From the NCBI GenBank assembly GCA_016933965.1, contig JAFGTS010000036.1, positions 1 to 64,000 on the forward strand: DNA of 64,000 nucleotides, in the 5' to 3' direction. The first letter of the stretch is position 1. Each line of letters begins with the position of its first letter. Source of the stretch: Deltaproteobacteria bacterium. GTDB taxonomy: Bacteria > Desulfobacterota > Syntrophia > Syntrophales > UBA2210. Made by a program: the position numbers and the translations under genes. The notes beneath the pieces were generated by a model that was given only the letters and a program-made list of their open reading frames with translations, was not told the origin of the DNA and made no database searches. Shown here one piece after another: positions 33,771 through 42,402 of the stretch.

Positions 33771-35963
33771 GTGACAAACGCCGGGAAACCCCTTCTCATA
33801 CTTGCTGTTCTCCTGATCCTCCTCTTTCAGGTTCCCTCCCTGTTCGCGGCGGAACGAAGCGTCCCGGCGGGGCCGGTAACGATCGAGGCGGACCGGCTGG
33901 AGTATGATGAGAGAACACAGACCTACCTTGCCGAGGGACGGGTCCTCATCACCTTTGAAGACGGACTGCTCCGGGGCGACCGGGTCCTCATGAACAGAGA
34001 GACCGGGGATGTCGAGGCGCGGGGACATGTCTTTCTCAGAAGCGGCCTCGATACCATGGAGGGCGAACGGCTGGATTTCAATATCGAAAGCCGGCAGGGG
34101 TCCCTCGACCGGGGAACGCTCTTTATCGAGCAGAACAACTTCTATCTCACGGCGGAAGAGATCCGGAAAACGGGGGATGCGTCGTATTCGCTCAGGGACG
34201 CCCGGGCCACGACCTGCGACGGACCGGAGCCGGACTGGCGCTTTACCGGCAAAGAAGTGGATGTCACCATCGACGGGTACGGAACCATCCGGGACGGGAC
34301 ATTCCAGGTCCGGAACGTCCCCCTGCTGTACGTGCCCTATCTCCTGTTTCCCGCGAAAACCAAGCGGCAGACCGGTTTCCTCTTTCCCCGGTTCGCCTAT
34401 TCGCAGGACAAGCTCGGCTGGGACGTGGAGGTACCCTTCTACTGGGTCCTGTCGGACAGCGCCGATGCAACCTTCTACGAGCGGTACATGGATAAACGGG
34501 GGATGCAGTTCGGGACGGAGTTCCGGTACTGCCTGTCGGAAGATTCGGCGGGAACAGTCTACGGCGATTACCTGAATGACTCCATGGACGTCTCCGGGGA
34601 AGAGGATGACCTGGAGCGGGACTGGGAGGGGAACCACAAGCGCTGGTCCTGGTACGTCAATCATGAATCCCGCTTCGATCACGGCATATCTTTCCGGGCC
34701 GACCTCAGGAAGATATCCGACATCTGGTATTTCAGGGATTTCGATTCCTATAATTACTACAGCGCCCATTACGGCGGGAACAGCGGCGGTCCCTTCGACG
34801 GCGTGTCCTTTCTCGGTGACCGGTCGCTGGCCTCCCTCGATTCAACGGCGCGGCTCGTAAAGGATGGGCCTCTCTATAACGCCACCGCCCTCGTGCAATA
34901 CACCGACGACCTGCAGCGTATCTCCAACGAAAACACCCTGCAGAAATATCCCGAGGTGACCTTTTCCCTCATACAGCAGCCCCTCTTCGGCACGCCCTTC
35001 ACGGTCGAAAGCGAGACCCAGTACGATAACTACTACCGCAGGACCGGCTACCGCGGCCATTTTTTCGATGAATATCCCACGGTGTCCCTGCCGCTTCGCT
35101 TCCGCCACTACCTCGAGTTCACGCCGGAGATGGCGGTGCGCTTCACCGCCTGGGACAGCCAGGATACGCTCACACCCGAACAGAGTACCCACGCGAGCCG
35201 CACACTCTACGAAGCGGGAGGAACACTCTCAACGGAGGTTCAGCGCATCTTCACCATCGGTGGCGGTCATCTTGATAAACTGAGGCACTTGATAAAACCG
35301 GAGGTGGCCTATCGGTATATCCCTTACAAAAACCAGGACGACATGCCCGACTTCGTGCCTGTGATCGACGAAACAAACGCGCTGACCTATTCGGTGACGA
35401 ACTTTATAACGGCGAGACTCAAGGATGAAAAGGGGAACATCAGCTACCGCGAGGTCATGCGGCTGAAACTGAGCCAGACCTACGACATCCGGGAAGCCCG
35501 GCGCACGCTGGAATCGCCCGATGACGACCGGCGGCCGTTCGGAACCTTTGACATGGAACTCGACGTCAACCCCTTCCAGTACCTCTCCTTCAGTTCCGAC
35601 GCCCGGTTTGACACGGAGAGCGGCGAATGGAAGCGGCTCAACGCGAGTCTCGACACGACGGACCCCCGGGGCGACAGCGCCGGTATCGAGTACCGGTACA
35701 CGCAGAATTCCGTCGAAGAGGTCAACCTTTCCCTGGCGGGTGTCGTGACGGAGAACCTCACTCTTTCCTATATTCTGAAGAAAAACCTTCTCGATCACCG
35801 GTACATCGAAACGGCTTACGGCATCGACTATCACAAGCAGTGCTGGAGCGTGAACTTCAGTTATACCGATTCATCGGATGACCGGGGTTTCATGGTCATC
35901 TTCACCCTGCTGGGCCTCGGCAAGGTGGGGAAAGTGTCGGGGAGCGTTCCCGAGGAGTGGTAG
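33771..35963 (+). CDS. lptD: LPS-assembly protein LptD
   Basis: LptD is the outer-membrane beta-barrel that inserts lipopolysaccharide at the cell surface. The 730-residue protein starts at GTG 33771, seven bases after a GAAGGAA site. It begins with a signal peptide (KPLLILAVLLILLFQVPSLFA). The LptA/OstA-like periplasmic domain follows (VTIEADRLEYDERTQTYLAE). The large C-terminal domain includes GTIRDGTFQVRNVPLLYVPY and LLFPAKTKRQTGFLFPRFAY and ends in aromatic-rich barrel strands. It implies an LPS-bearing outer membrane. A longer in-frame reading to 33645 would hide the signal peptide and is rejected. Confidence 0.94.
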   Translation: MTNAGKPLLILAVLLILLFQVPSLFAAERSVPAGPVTIEADRLEYDERTQTYLAEGRVLITFEDGLLRGDRVLMNRETGDVEARGHVFLRSGLDTMEGERLDFNIESRQGSLDRGTLFIEQNNFYLTAEEIRKTGDASYSLRDARATTCDGPEPDWRFTGKEVDVTIDGYGTIRDGTFQVRNVPLLYVPYLLFPAKTKRQTGFLFPRFAYSQDKLGWDVEVPFYWVLSDSADATFYERYMDKRGMQFGTEFRYCLSEDSAGTVYGDYLNDSMDVSGEEDDLERDWEGNHKRWSWYVNHESRFDHGISFRADLRKISDIWYFRDFDSYNYYSAHYGGNSGGPFDGVSFLGDRSLASLDSTARLVKDGPLYNATALVQYTDDLQRISNENTLQKYPEVTFSLIQQPLFGTPFTVESETQYDNYYRRTGYRGHFFDEYPTVSLPLRFRHYLEFTPEMAVRFTAWDSQDTLTPEQSTHASRTLYEAGGTLSTEVQRIFTIGGGHLDKLRHLIKPEVAYRYIPYKNQDDMPDFVPVIDETNALTYSVTNFITARLKDEKGNISYREVMRLKLSQTYDIREARRTLESPDDDRRPFGTFDMELDVNPFQYLSFSSDARFDTESGEWKRLNASLDTTDPRGDSAGIEYRYTQNSVEEVNLSLAGVVTENLTLSYILKKNLLDHRYIETAYGIDYHKQCWSVNFSYTDSSDDRGFMVIFTLLGLGKVGKVSGSVPEEW

Positions 35964-36000
35964 CAAGACAGGAGTAAAATAATTCGGGCTGATACACAAA

Positions 36001-36555
36001 ATGCTTTATCGTGACAATGCCATGGAGACCTTCACAGCACTGAAAGAACTGGTTGAGAATCCGGATTACCAGGAACAGCGGCGAAAGACCCTGGCCGTTT
36101 TGAGTGATGATATAATCGATGCTCCCATCATCGGGCTTGTCGCGGCATTCAATACACTGCCCCATTGTTTCACACTCCAGAGCTGTTATGGACATTTCCT
36201 CTGTTCAGGCCGCAGTGAACCCCGTACTCTTGAACCGCTGCCAGTGTCGGATACCATCGAGAAGGTAACATACCGGATCGCCTATATCGCGCTTTGCGTC
36301 GAGAACAGTATCCCGGGCAAAGCGTTGCTCAGGGCGTTGCGGGGGCTCACGGCCATCGATCCCGAAAATATCCAGTTCTGCTGTGCCCAGTGGTTCTGGG
36401 AACGGCAGGTCAATTCCTACGCCCTGCAGGTGCTGCCGGACCGGTTCAAGCATCAGGACACGGCGATACTGGACTACCGGGAGGCGGTGCATATAGAACA
36501 GGTGCGCGACAGGTTTTTCACCCGTCTTGGAAAAATACCACAGGAACAACGGTGA
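36001..36555 (+). CDS. Hypothetical protein with TYW3-like motif
   Basis: This 184-residue protein is not assignable with certainty. Residues about 38-65 (DAPIIGLVAAFNTLP then FTLQSCYGHFLC) resemble the TYW3/Taw3 signature, in which a D-x-P-I stretch precedes an F-T-x-x-S-C-S-G-R motif that binds S-adenosylmethionine. The Ser-Cys is kept, but Gly-Arg is replaced by Gly-His. The protein is soluble, with no signal peptide. ATG 36022 is an alternative start. It lies between lptD and the rplM promoter with no obvious operon partner. Confidence 0.6.
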   Translation: MLYRDNAMETFTALKELVENPDYQEQRRKTLAVLSDDIIDAPIIGLVAAFNTLPHCFTLQSCYGHFLCSGRSEPRTLEPLPVSDTIEKVTYRIAYIALCVENSIPGKALLRALRGLTAIDPENIQFCCAQWFWERQVNSYALQVLPDRFKHQDTAILDYREAVHIEQVRDRFFTRLGKIPQEQR

Positions 36556-36630
36556 GATCGATCGACGGGAGCGGGAACGCGGCCGGCCCCATATTCTTTG
36601 CATAGGAACGATGAAATCTGAGTTTTTTCC

Positions 36631-36659
36631 TTGACAAAAACGCCGTTATTGCATAGCGT
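36631..36659 (+). promoter_or_regulatory. Sigma-70 promoter for rplM-rpsI
   Basis: A perfect -35 TTGACA (36631-36636) is followed after 17 bases by TAGCGT (36654-36659), which keeps T, A and the final T of the -10 consensus. The transcript would start about 30 bases before the rplM start at 36696. Confidence 0.65.
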
Positions 36660-36695
36660 ACCGTTTTCGTTATTCATGAATATATATGGTGTGCT

Positions 36696-37124
36696 ATGAA
36701 GACATTCAGTGCGAAGAAAGAAGATGTATCACAAAACTGGTATCTGATCGATGCCGATGGGAAGATCCTCGGAAGGCTGGCGGCTGAGATCGCCTCGCGG
36801 CTGAGGGGGAAAAACAAACCGATCTATACGCCGCATGTCGACACGGGTGATTTCATCGTCGTGATCAATGCCGAGAAGATCGCCCTTACCGGGAACAAGC
36901 TGCTCGACAAGAAGTACTATCGTTACAGCGGGTACCCCGGCGGGTTAAAAGAAACATCGGCCGAGAAGCTGCTTGAGACAAAACCTGAAAACCTGCTGCG
37001 GTTCGCCGTGAAGGGGATGCTTCCCAAGAACCGTCTGGGGCGGCAGATGATCAAGAAGCTGAAAATCTACAGCGGCAGTGAGCACCCCCACGAGGCTCAG
37101 GCACCGCAGGCGTTGGAACTATAG
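36696..37124 (+). CDS. rplM: 50S ribosomal protein L13
   Basis: L13 is an early large-subunit assembly protein. The 142-residue protein has [20 protein letters not shown] and the C-terminal [20 protein letters not shown], with AQAPQALEL at the end. It forms a two-gene unit with rpsI, 21 bases downstream, as in most bacteria. Confidence 0.98.
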   Translation: MKTFSAKKEDVSQNWYLIDADGKILGRLAAEIASRLRGKNKPIYTPHVDTGDFIVVINAEKIALTGNKLLDKKYYRYSGYPGGLKETSAEKLLETKPENLLRFAVKGMLPKNRLGRQMIKKLKIYSGSEHPHEAQAPQALEL

Positions 37125-37145
37125 TTCGCTCAGGAGTAGTATCGT

Positions 37146-37538
37146 ATGGCAGATAAGAAATACTATGCAACGGGAAAAAGAAAAACCTCGATCGCCCGGG
37201 TCTGGATGAAGGAGGGGAGCGGTAATTTCACCGTCAACAAGCGGAAGTTTGATGAGTACTTCACGCGCGACAGCCTGAAACGGTTGATCATGCAGCCCCT
37301 GGCCGTGGCGGAGCAGAAGGACAAGTTCGATTTCGACATCAACGTGCGCGGCGGAGGCATATCGGGGCAGGCCGGCGCCATCAAGCACGGCATTTCGAAA
37401 GTTCTCGTTGAATATGATGAAAATCTCAGGTCGGTCCTGAAAAAGGCGGGCTTTCTCACGAGAGACTCGCGGGTGAAGGAGCGCAAGAAGTACGGTCAGC
37501 CCGGGGCGCGAAAGCGGTTCCAGTATTCAAAGAGATAA
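37146..37538 (+). CDS. rpsI: 30S ribosomal protein S9
   Basis: The C-terminal tail of S9 touches the P-site tRNA. The 130-residue protein starts with [20 protein letters not shown] and ends [17 protein letters not shown], including the invariant terminal Lys-Arg. It is followed by a terminator. Confidence 0.98.
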   Translation: MADKKYYATGKRKTSIARVWMKEGSGNFTVNKRKFDEYFTRDSLKRLIMQPLAVAEQKDKFDFDINVRGGGISGQAGAIKHGISKVLVEYDENLRSVLKKAGFLTRDSRVKERKKYGQPGARKRFQYSKR

Positions 37539-37552
37539 AAAGAACATGCAAC

Positions 37553-37574
37553 GGGGGCTTCGGCCCCCTTTTTT
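37553..37574 (+). terminator. Intrinsic terminator after rpsI
   Basis: The stem GGGGGC (37553-37558) / GCCCCC (37563-37568) has a stable TTCG loop and is followed by TTTTTT. The argC start is only about 17 bases beyond, so argC may depend on readthrough. Confidence 0.92.
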
Positions 37575-37591
37575 GTGTCCGGAGATGAGCT

Positions 37592-38629
37592 ATGGTGAAG
37601 GTAGGAATTTACGGAGCAAGCGGGTATACGGGGCAGGAACTGCTTCGCTTTCTTGTCCGGCATCCCCAGGCTGAGGTGGTGGCGCTCACATCGAGAGCGT
37701 ACAAGGGGACACCTGTCGCTGATGTCTACCCCCTCTTCGCGGGGTTGACCGACCTGGTGTTCATCGACGCGTCGCCGGAGCAGGTGGCAGAGGAATGCGA
37801 TGTCGTGTTTCTCGCGGTCCCCCACGGCGAGGCCATGGAAGCGGCGCTAGTCTTTTACGACCGTGGGTTGAAGATCATCGACCTCAGCGCCGATTTCCGC
37901 CTGCGGGATATAGCCCTTTACGAATCGTGGTACAAGGTTCACACGGCCCCCGCGCTGGTAGAAAAGGCCGTGTACGGACTTCCCGAGCTGTATCGGGACG
38001 AGATCAGGAAAACCGCCCTGGTGGCGAATCCCGGCTGTTATCCCACGGGCGCGATTCTCGGTCTGGCCCCGCTTCTGAAGGGAGGCCACATACAAACATC
38101 CCCTATCATTGTGGACTCAAAATCGGGTGTCAGCGGAGCCGGGCGGAACCTTCAGATCGGGTCGCTCTTCTGCGAGGTGAATGAAGGGTTTAGGGCGTAC
38201 AAGATCGGCTCGCACCGCCACACGCCCGAGATCGATCAGGAGCTGAGCCTCCTGGCCGGTTCCGCCCTGTCGGTCACTTTCGTTCCCCATCTCCTACCGG
38301 TGAACCGGGGTATCCTGAGCACCATGTATGTGGAGCTTTCAGAGGAACTCTCAATGGACGAGATATTCACCGTCTTCGATAAGTTCTATCACAAAGAGCC
38401 CTTTGTGCGGCTTTACCGTCCCGGCCGGACGCCCGACATATCGTCCGTCAGGGGTTCCAACTTCTGCGATATCGGGTTTGTCCGGCCCGGCGGGTCCCGA
38501 TTGCTCATCGTGGTGGCGGCCATCGACAATCTTGTCAAGGGCGCCGCCGGACAGGCCATACAGAACATGAATATCATGTGCGGGTTTCCCGAAACCGCGG
38601 GTCTGGACGTGGTTTCCCTGTATCCATAA
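37592..38629 (+). CDS. argC: N-acetyl-gamma-glutamyl-phosphate reductase
   Basis: ArgC catalyses the NADPH-dependent third step of arginine synthesis. The 345-residue protein has the nucleotide-binding GIYGASGYTGQELLRFLVRH at its start. The active-site Cys149 lies in VANPGCYPTGAILGLAPLL, with a His in IGSHRHTPEI. GGAG lies eight bases before ATG 37592. Other arginine genes are not in the window. Confidence 0.96.
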   Translation: MVKVGIYGASGYTGQELLRFLVRHPQAEVVALTSRAYKGTPVADVYPLFAGLTDLVFIDASPEQVAEECDVVFLAVPHGEAMEAALVFYDRGLKIIDLSADFRLRDIALYESWYKVHTAPALVEKAVYGLPELYRDEIRKTALVANPGCYPTGAILGLAPLLKGGHIQTSPIIVDSKSGVSGAGRNLQIGSLFCEVNEGFRAYKIGSHRHTPEIDQELSLLAGSALSVTFVPHLLPVNRGILSTMYVELSEELSMDEIFTVFDKFYHKEPFVRLYRPGRTPDISSVRGSNFCDIGFVRPGGSRLLIVVAAIDNLVKGAAGQAIQNMNIMCGFPETAGLDVVSLYP

Positions 38630-38687
38630 GAAAACAGGCACAGCCGGTACGCGGGGGCTGCCGGTGGAGTGAGCAAGGAGTTCAACC

Positions 38688-40169
38688 ATGGGTTTGCGGT
38701 TTTACAACACCCTGACGAGAAAAAAAGAAGACTTCCGACCCCTGGAGGAGGGAAAGGCGGGCCTCTATGTGTGCGGCATTACGGCCTATGATATTTGTCA
38801 CATCGGTCATGCCCGGTCAGCGATCGTCTTTGACATCATTTACAAGTATCTCAAGTCCCGGGGGTACGCGGTGACCTTCGTGAAGAATTTCACCGATGTG
38901 GACGACAAGATCATAGCCCGGTCCAATGAAGAGGGCGTTGATATTCATGAGATCGCGGAACGGTATATCCGGGAGCACAACGAGGACATGGATATGCTCA
39001 GCGTGGCGCGCCCGACGGTCGCGCCGAAGGCCACGGAAAACATCAAGGGCATGATCCGCCTGGTGGAGCAACTCCTGGAAAAAGACCTGGCCTACGTCGT
39101 GAACGGCGACGTGTACTTTTCCGTCGATGCGTTCAAGGGTTACGGAAAACTGTCCCGCCGCAATCTGGATGACATGATGGCCGGTGCCCGGGTCGGCGTG
39201 GATGAGAAGAAGAAAAACCCCCTCGATTTTGTCCTCTGGAAGTCAAGTAAGGAAGGTGAGCCCTGGTGGGACAGCCCCTGGGGGCGCGGAAGGCCGGGCT
39301 GGCACATCGAATGTTCCGTCATGAGCCAGCGGTACCTGGGAGAGACCTTCGATATTCACGGCGGCGGCGAGGACCTCATATTCCCCCACCATGAGAACGA
39401 GATCGCGCAATCGGAGGGGGCCTCGGGGAAGCCCTTCGCCCGCTATTGGATCCATAACGGGTTCATCCGCGTGAACAATGAAAAGATGTCAAAATCCCTG
39501 GGTAATTTTTTCACCATCAAGGATATCCTGAAACTCTATCATCCCGAAACGCTGCGGCTCTTTGTTCTGCAAAGCCATTACCGGAGCTATATCGATTTTT
39601 CCGACGAATCGCTCGCCGAGGCCCGGGCCGGTATGAACCGGTTCTATGAAACACTGCTGCGGGTGAAGCAGCTCCTCGGCGGTGAGATGGATTTTTCCGC
39701 CATAACCGAAAAGGACCTTGAAGGCGCGGAACGTGAGGTGTACGCAAAGGTCGAGGCGCTCGACGGCCGGTTTGTGGAGGCCATGGATGATGATTTCAAC
39801 ACGGCGCGCGCCATCGGCTATATGTTCGATGTCATTCGACTGATCAACGGATACCTGGACGAAAAGAAATTTCGCCCGACCCCGGCGTCGCTCTTCGTTC
39901 TCGACAAAACACGCTCCACCATGCACGAGCTGGGGAAGGTCCTGGGATTGTTACTCGAGGACCCCGACGAATACTTCGAAAAGGACCGGACACGGGAACT
40001 GCTCAAACGCGGCCTTGACAGAGAGAAGATAGAGTCTCTGATCCGGGAACGGGTGGAAGCGCGGGCAGCCAGGGACTGGCAGAAGGCGGATGAGATCCGC
40101 GCTACCCTTTCGGAACAGGGCATCATACTGAAAGATACGCCTACCGAGACGACCTGGAATATCCAGTAA
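38688..40169 (+). CDS. cysS: Cysteine--tRNA ligase
   Basis: This class I synthetase charges tRNA-Cys. The 493-residue protein has the zinc-binding Cys in LYVCGITAYDICHIGHARSA, which also holds the HIGH motif. It has WHIECSVMSQRYLGETFDIH with GGGEDLIFPHHENE, and the KMSKSLGNFF loop. Length and domain order are normal. An AAGGAG site precedes ATG 38688. Confidence 0.97.
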   Translation: MGLRFYNTLTRKKEDFRPLEEGKAGLYVCGITAYDICHIGHARSAIVFDIIYKYLKSRGYAVTFVKNFTDVDDKIIARSNEEGVDIHEIAERYIREHNEDMDMLSVARPTVAPKATENIKGMIRLVEQLLEKDLAYVVNGDVYFSVDAFKGYGKLSRRNLDDMMAGARVGVDEKKKNPLDFVLWKSSKEGEPWWDSPWGRGRPGWHIECSVMSQRYLGETFDIHGGGEDLIFPHHENEIAQSEGASGKPFARYWIHNGFIRVNNEKMSKSLGNFFTIKDILKLYHPETLRLFVLQSHYRSYIDFSDESLAEARAGMNRFYETLLRVKQLLGGEMDFSAITEKDLEGAEREVYAKVEALDGRFVEAMDDDFNTARAIGYMFDVIRLINGYLDEKKFRPTPASLFVLDKTRSTMHELGKVLGLLLEDPDEYFEKDRTRELLKRGLDREKIESLIRERVEARAARDWQKADEIRATLSEQGIILKDTPTETTWNIQ

Positions 40170-40222
40170 GGGATATGCCGGACCCCGGAGACGGGACCCG
40201 GCATTCCCCGTGACGCCATTTC

Positions 40223-40699
40223 TTAAAATTCCACCGTGATGTCGATCACTTCCAGGTCTCTGACCCCCCCGGGGGTTTTGACCGTCACCGCATCGCCCAC
40301 TTTCTTTCCGATAAGCGCCTTTCCAATCGGTGACGTGACGGATATCTTTTTCTGGCGGACGTCGGATTCGAGCGGTCCCACGAGCTGATAGGTGGTCACA
40401 TCCCCCGTTTCCATATCTTCTATCGTGACGCTGGACCCGAATGCGGCCCGGTCGGCGGTCATGTCCTTCGGATCGATCACAACGCAGTTTGCCAGGTTGT
40501 TTTCTGTTTCCTGGATCTTACCCTGAATAAAGGCCTGGCGTTCCTTGGCGGCTTCGTACTCGGCGTTTTCCGATATGTCCCCGTGGGAGCGGGCCTCCTC
40601 GATCTCCCGTATATTTTCAGGAACCGCCACATTCTTCAATTGCTCCAGGTCCTTCTTCAATTTATCGTATCCGGCGCGTGTGATCGGGATCTGGCTCAT
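40223..40699 (-). CDS. greA: Transcription elongation factor GreA
   Basis: GreA rescues backtracked RNA polymerase by stimulating transcript cleavage. The 158-residue protein has an N-terminal coiled coil (about 1-75) with the tip Asp/Glu cluster in IREIEEARSHGDISENAEYE. The C-terminal domain contains GPLESDVRQKKISVTSPIGK and ALIGKKVGDAV. It is convergent with cysS. A GGGGAGG site and a good promoter lie upstream. Confidence 0.97.
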   Translation of the reverse strand: MSQIPITRAGYDKLKKDLEQLKNVAVPENIREIEEARSHGDISENAEYEAAKERQAFIQGKIQETENNLANCVVIDPKDMTADRAAFGSSVTIEDMETGDVTTYQLVGPLESDVRQKKISVTSPIGKALIGKKVGDAVTVKTPGGVRDLEVIDITVEF

Positions 40700-40713
40700 C
40701 TGTTATCCTCCCC

Positions 40714-40742
40714 TGTATATCTATCCCTGCAATATATGACAA
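40714..40742 (-). promoter_or_regulatory. Sigma-70 promoter for greA
   Basis: On the minus strand TTGTCA (40742-40737) and TATACA (40719-40714) are separated by exactly 17 bases, five of six matches in each hexamer. The -10 lies about 15 bases from the greA start codon at 40699, which gives a very short leader. Confidence 0.65.
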
Positions 40743-40745
40743 GAT

Positions 40746-40810
40746 CGTCATTCCCATGGAGGCGGGAATCCAGGGTTGAGCTGGATGCCGGACCACGTCG
40801 GGTATGACGG
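40746..40810. repeat. REP-like palindromic intergenic element
   Basis: The segment starts CGTCATTCCCATGGAGGCGGGAATCCAG and ends CTGGATGCCGG...GGTATGACGG, so the outer ends CGTCAT/ATGACG and inner TTCCC..GGGAA and TCCAG/CTGGA form nested inverted repeats. This wording (cgtcattcccgc...gcgggaatccag) is typical of short palindromic repeats scattered through proteobacterial genomes. It encodes nothing and lies between greA and the acyl-CoA dehydrogenase terminator. Only one copy is in the window. Confidence 0.7.
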
Positions 40811-40821
40811 ATAGCCGAAGT

Positions 40822-40860
40822 AAAAAAAACCAGAGAGCCGGACTGCTGATCGGCTCTCTG
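40822..40860 (-). terminator. Intrinsic terminator after the acyl-CoA dehydrogenase gene
   Basis: On the minus strand the stem CAGAGAGCCG (40860-40851) / CGGCTCTCTG (40840-40831), a perfect ten-base pairing, is followed by G and a run of eight T (40829-40822). It ends transcription of the minus-strand gene at 40904. Confidence 0.92.
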
Positions 40861-40903
40861 AATCAATGGTTACAACTTCTTCGATTATACGACCTTCTGC
40901 GGC

Positions 40904-42154
40904 TTATTCGTATATCTTTTCCTCTTCCGCGAAGGCTTCTTCAGCGTCAGCCTCGTAATTGCGCGGCTGCGCCGCCGCCTTCTTCGTCAGGAACTCCCGG
41001 TACCATTCGTGGGCCGTTATCATCGACATGACCTCACTGGTGCCCGTCCAGATGGACGCGAGCCGGACGTCCCGGTATATCCGCTCGATGGGGAATATGT
41101 TCGTGTAGCCGATACCGCCGACGACCTGCATCGAGTTATGCACCACTTTCTGGCAGGCCTCGGTGATGAATTTCTTGCTCTCCGACACCATGCGACGGAT
41201 CAGGTGCATGTCCTCGCCCGCGTCGACGGCACGGGACGTTATATAGGCCATTGCCCTGGCCGCGTCAAGAAGCATGACCGCCTCCGCCACCTGAAAGCTG
41301 ACCCCCTCGAACTGGGCGATCACCTGGCCGAAAGCCTTCCGGCGCGTCGTGTAGTTCGTGGCGATCTCCAGCGCCGGCCTGGCGGCGCCGATCGTCATGG
41401 CCGCCGTTCCGAGCCGTTCCGGGATCATCATGGTATTAAAGACGGGATAGGCGCCGTGAACCTCGCCGATGACGTTCTCACGGGGGACCTTCGCGTCCTT
41501 GAAGACAAGGCGAGCGGTACCGCCACCGCGGCATCCCATCAGGCCGTAAAGATATTTTGTTTCCACGCCGGGACCGCGGTCGACGATGAATGCCGTAATG
41601 GCTTTCTGGGGTTTTACGCCGGGGTCAAAATTGGTCCGGGCGTAGACAAGAAAGAAGTCCGCGCCCTCACCGCCAACGATAAAACGCTTCTGGCCGTTGA
41701 GCAGGAAATAATCCCCGTGGTCCTCGGCCTTCGTCGTGGCGCCGAAGAAGTCCGAACCGCCCCGGGGTTCCGTCAGACACTCGGCGGCGAACAGATCGCC
41801 TTTCAGGAGCGGCGCCACATACTTTTCCTTCTGCGCGTCCGTTCCGTGCTGGATGATGGCGTCGCAGACCAGTTCCGCGCCGACGCCGAAGACGCAGGCG
41901 AACTCGTATCCGAGGGTTCCCACTTCTTCCATGACCATGCAGGTGGTGACCCAGTCCATGTCCCGGCCGCCCCACTTCCGGGGGTACCTGCACCCCATGA
42001 GATTCCGGCGCCCCGCTTCCTGAAGGAATTCGCGGGGGAATTTTATGGCATCCCTGTCCATGTCAAGGATCATTTCGCGAGGTACCCACGCGACGAGGTC
42101 CCGGACCTCATCCCGGATCTTGAGCTGTTCCGCGGTCATCATATAATCAAACAT
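40904..42154 (-). CDS. Acyl-CoA dehydrogenase family protein
   Basis: This 416-residue flavoprotein should oxidise an acyl-CoA at the alpha-beta position and pass electrons to ETF. It has the FAD/substrate signature FAAECLTEPRGGSDFFGATT and the helix NYTTRRKAFGQVIAQFEG. The usual catalytic Glu of medium-chain enzymes, in the C-terminal Tyr-Glu-Gly-Thr motif, is Thr here (IWTGTSEVM). A Glu at residue 246 (IPERLGTA) takes the position used by isovaleryl- and long-chain enzymes. Start ATG 42154 follows GGAGGAGT. The substrate is unknown. Confidence 0.93.
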   Translation of the reverse strand: MFDYMMTAEQLKIRDEVRDLVAWVPREMILDMDRDAIKFPREFLQEAGRRNLMGCRYPRKWGGRDMDWVTTCMVMEEVGTLGYEFACVFGVGAELVCDAIIQHGTDAQKEKYVAPLLKGDLFAAECLTEPRGGSDFFGATTKAEDHGDYFLLNGQKRFIVGGEGADFFLVYARTNFDPGVKPQKAITAFIVDRGPGVETKYLYGLMGCRGGGTARLVFKDAKVPRENVIGEVHGAYPVFNTMMIPERLGTAAMTIGAARPALEIATNYTTRRKAFGQVIAQFEGVSFQVAEAVMLLDAARAMAYITSRAVDAGEDMHLIRRMVSESKKFITEACQKVVHNSMQVVGGIGYTNIFPIERIYRDVRLASIWTGTSEVMSMITAHEWYREFLTKKAAAQPRNYEADAEEAFAEEEKIYE

Positions 42155-42309
42155 CGGTACTCCTCCGTTTTTTAAATGTGGATGCTGCCTGGGCGACAGC
42201 CTGTTTTCCATGACCCGCGGTCACCCTATCAGGTTCCGCCGGTATTGTAAAGTCCAAGGTTTTCAAACGTATCTGTAATGAGGCAACGGCGACGGCCGCC
42301 ATGTTTTTC

Positions 42310-42338
42310 TTGAATTGTGCATGTCCATTTGCTATCAA
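42310..42338 (+). promoter_or_regulatory. Candidate sigma-70 promoter for the CoA-ligase alpha gene
   Basis: TTGAAT (42310-42315) and TATCAA (42333-42338) are separated by 17 bases in the divergent region between the acyl-CoA dehydrogenase and the plus-strand CoA-ligase gene. Each hexamer has about four consensus matches. Confidence 0.4.
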
Positions 42339-42402
42339 GCTCCAGAGTCTCAAAAAAATGTTGCGGGCCGGTCCCGTTGACGAATATGGAAGGAGAATGC
42401 TG

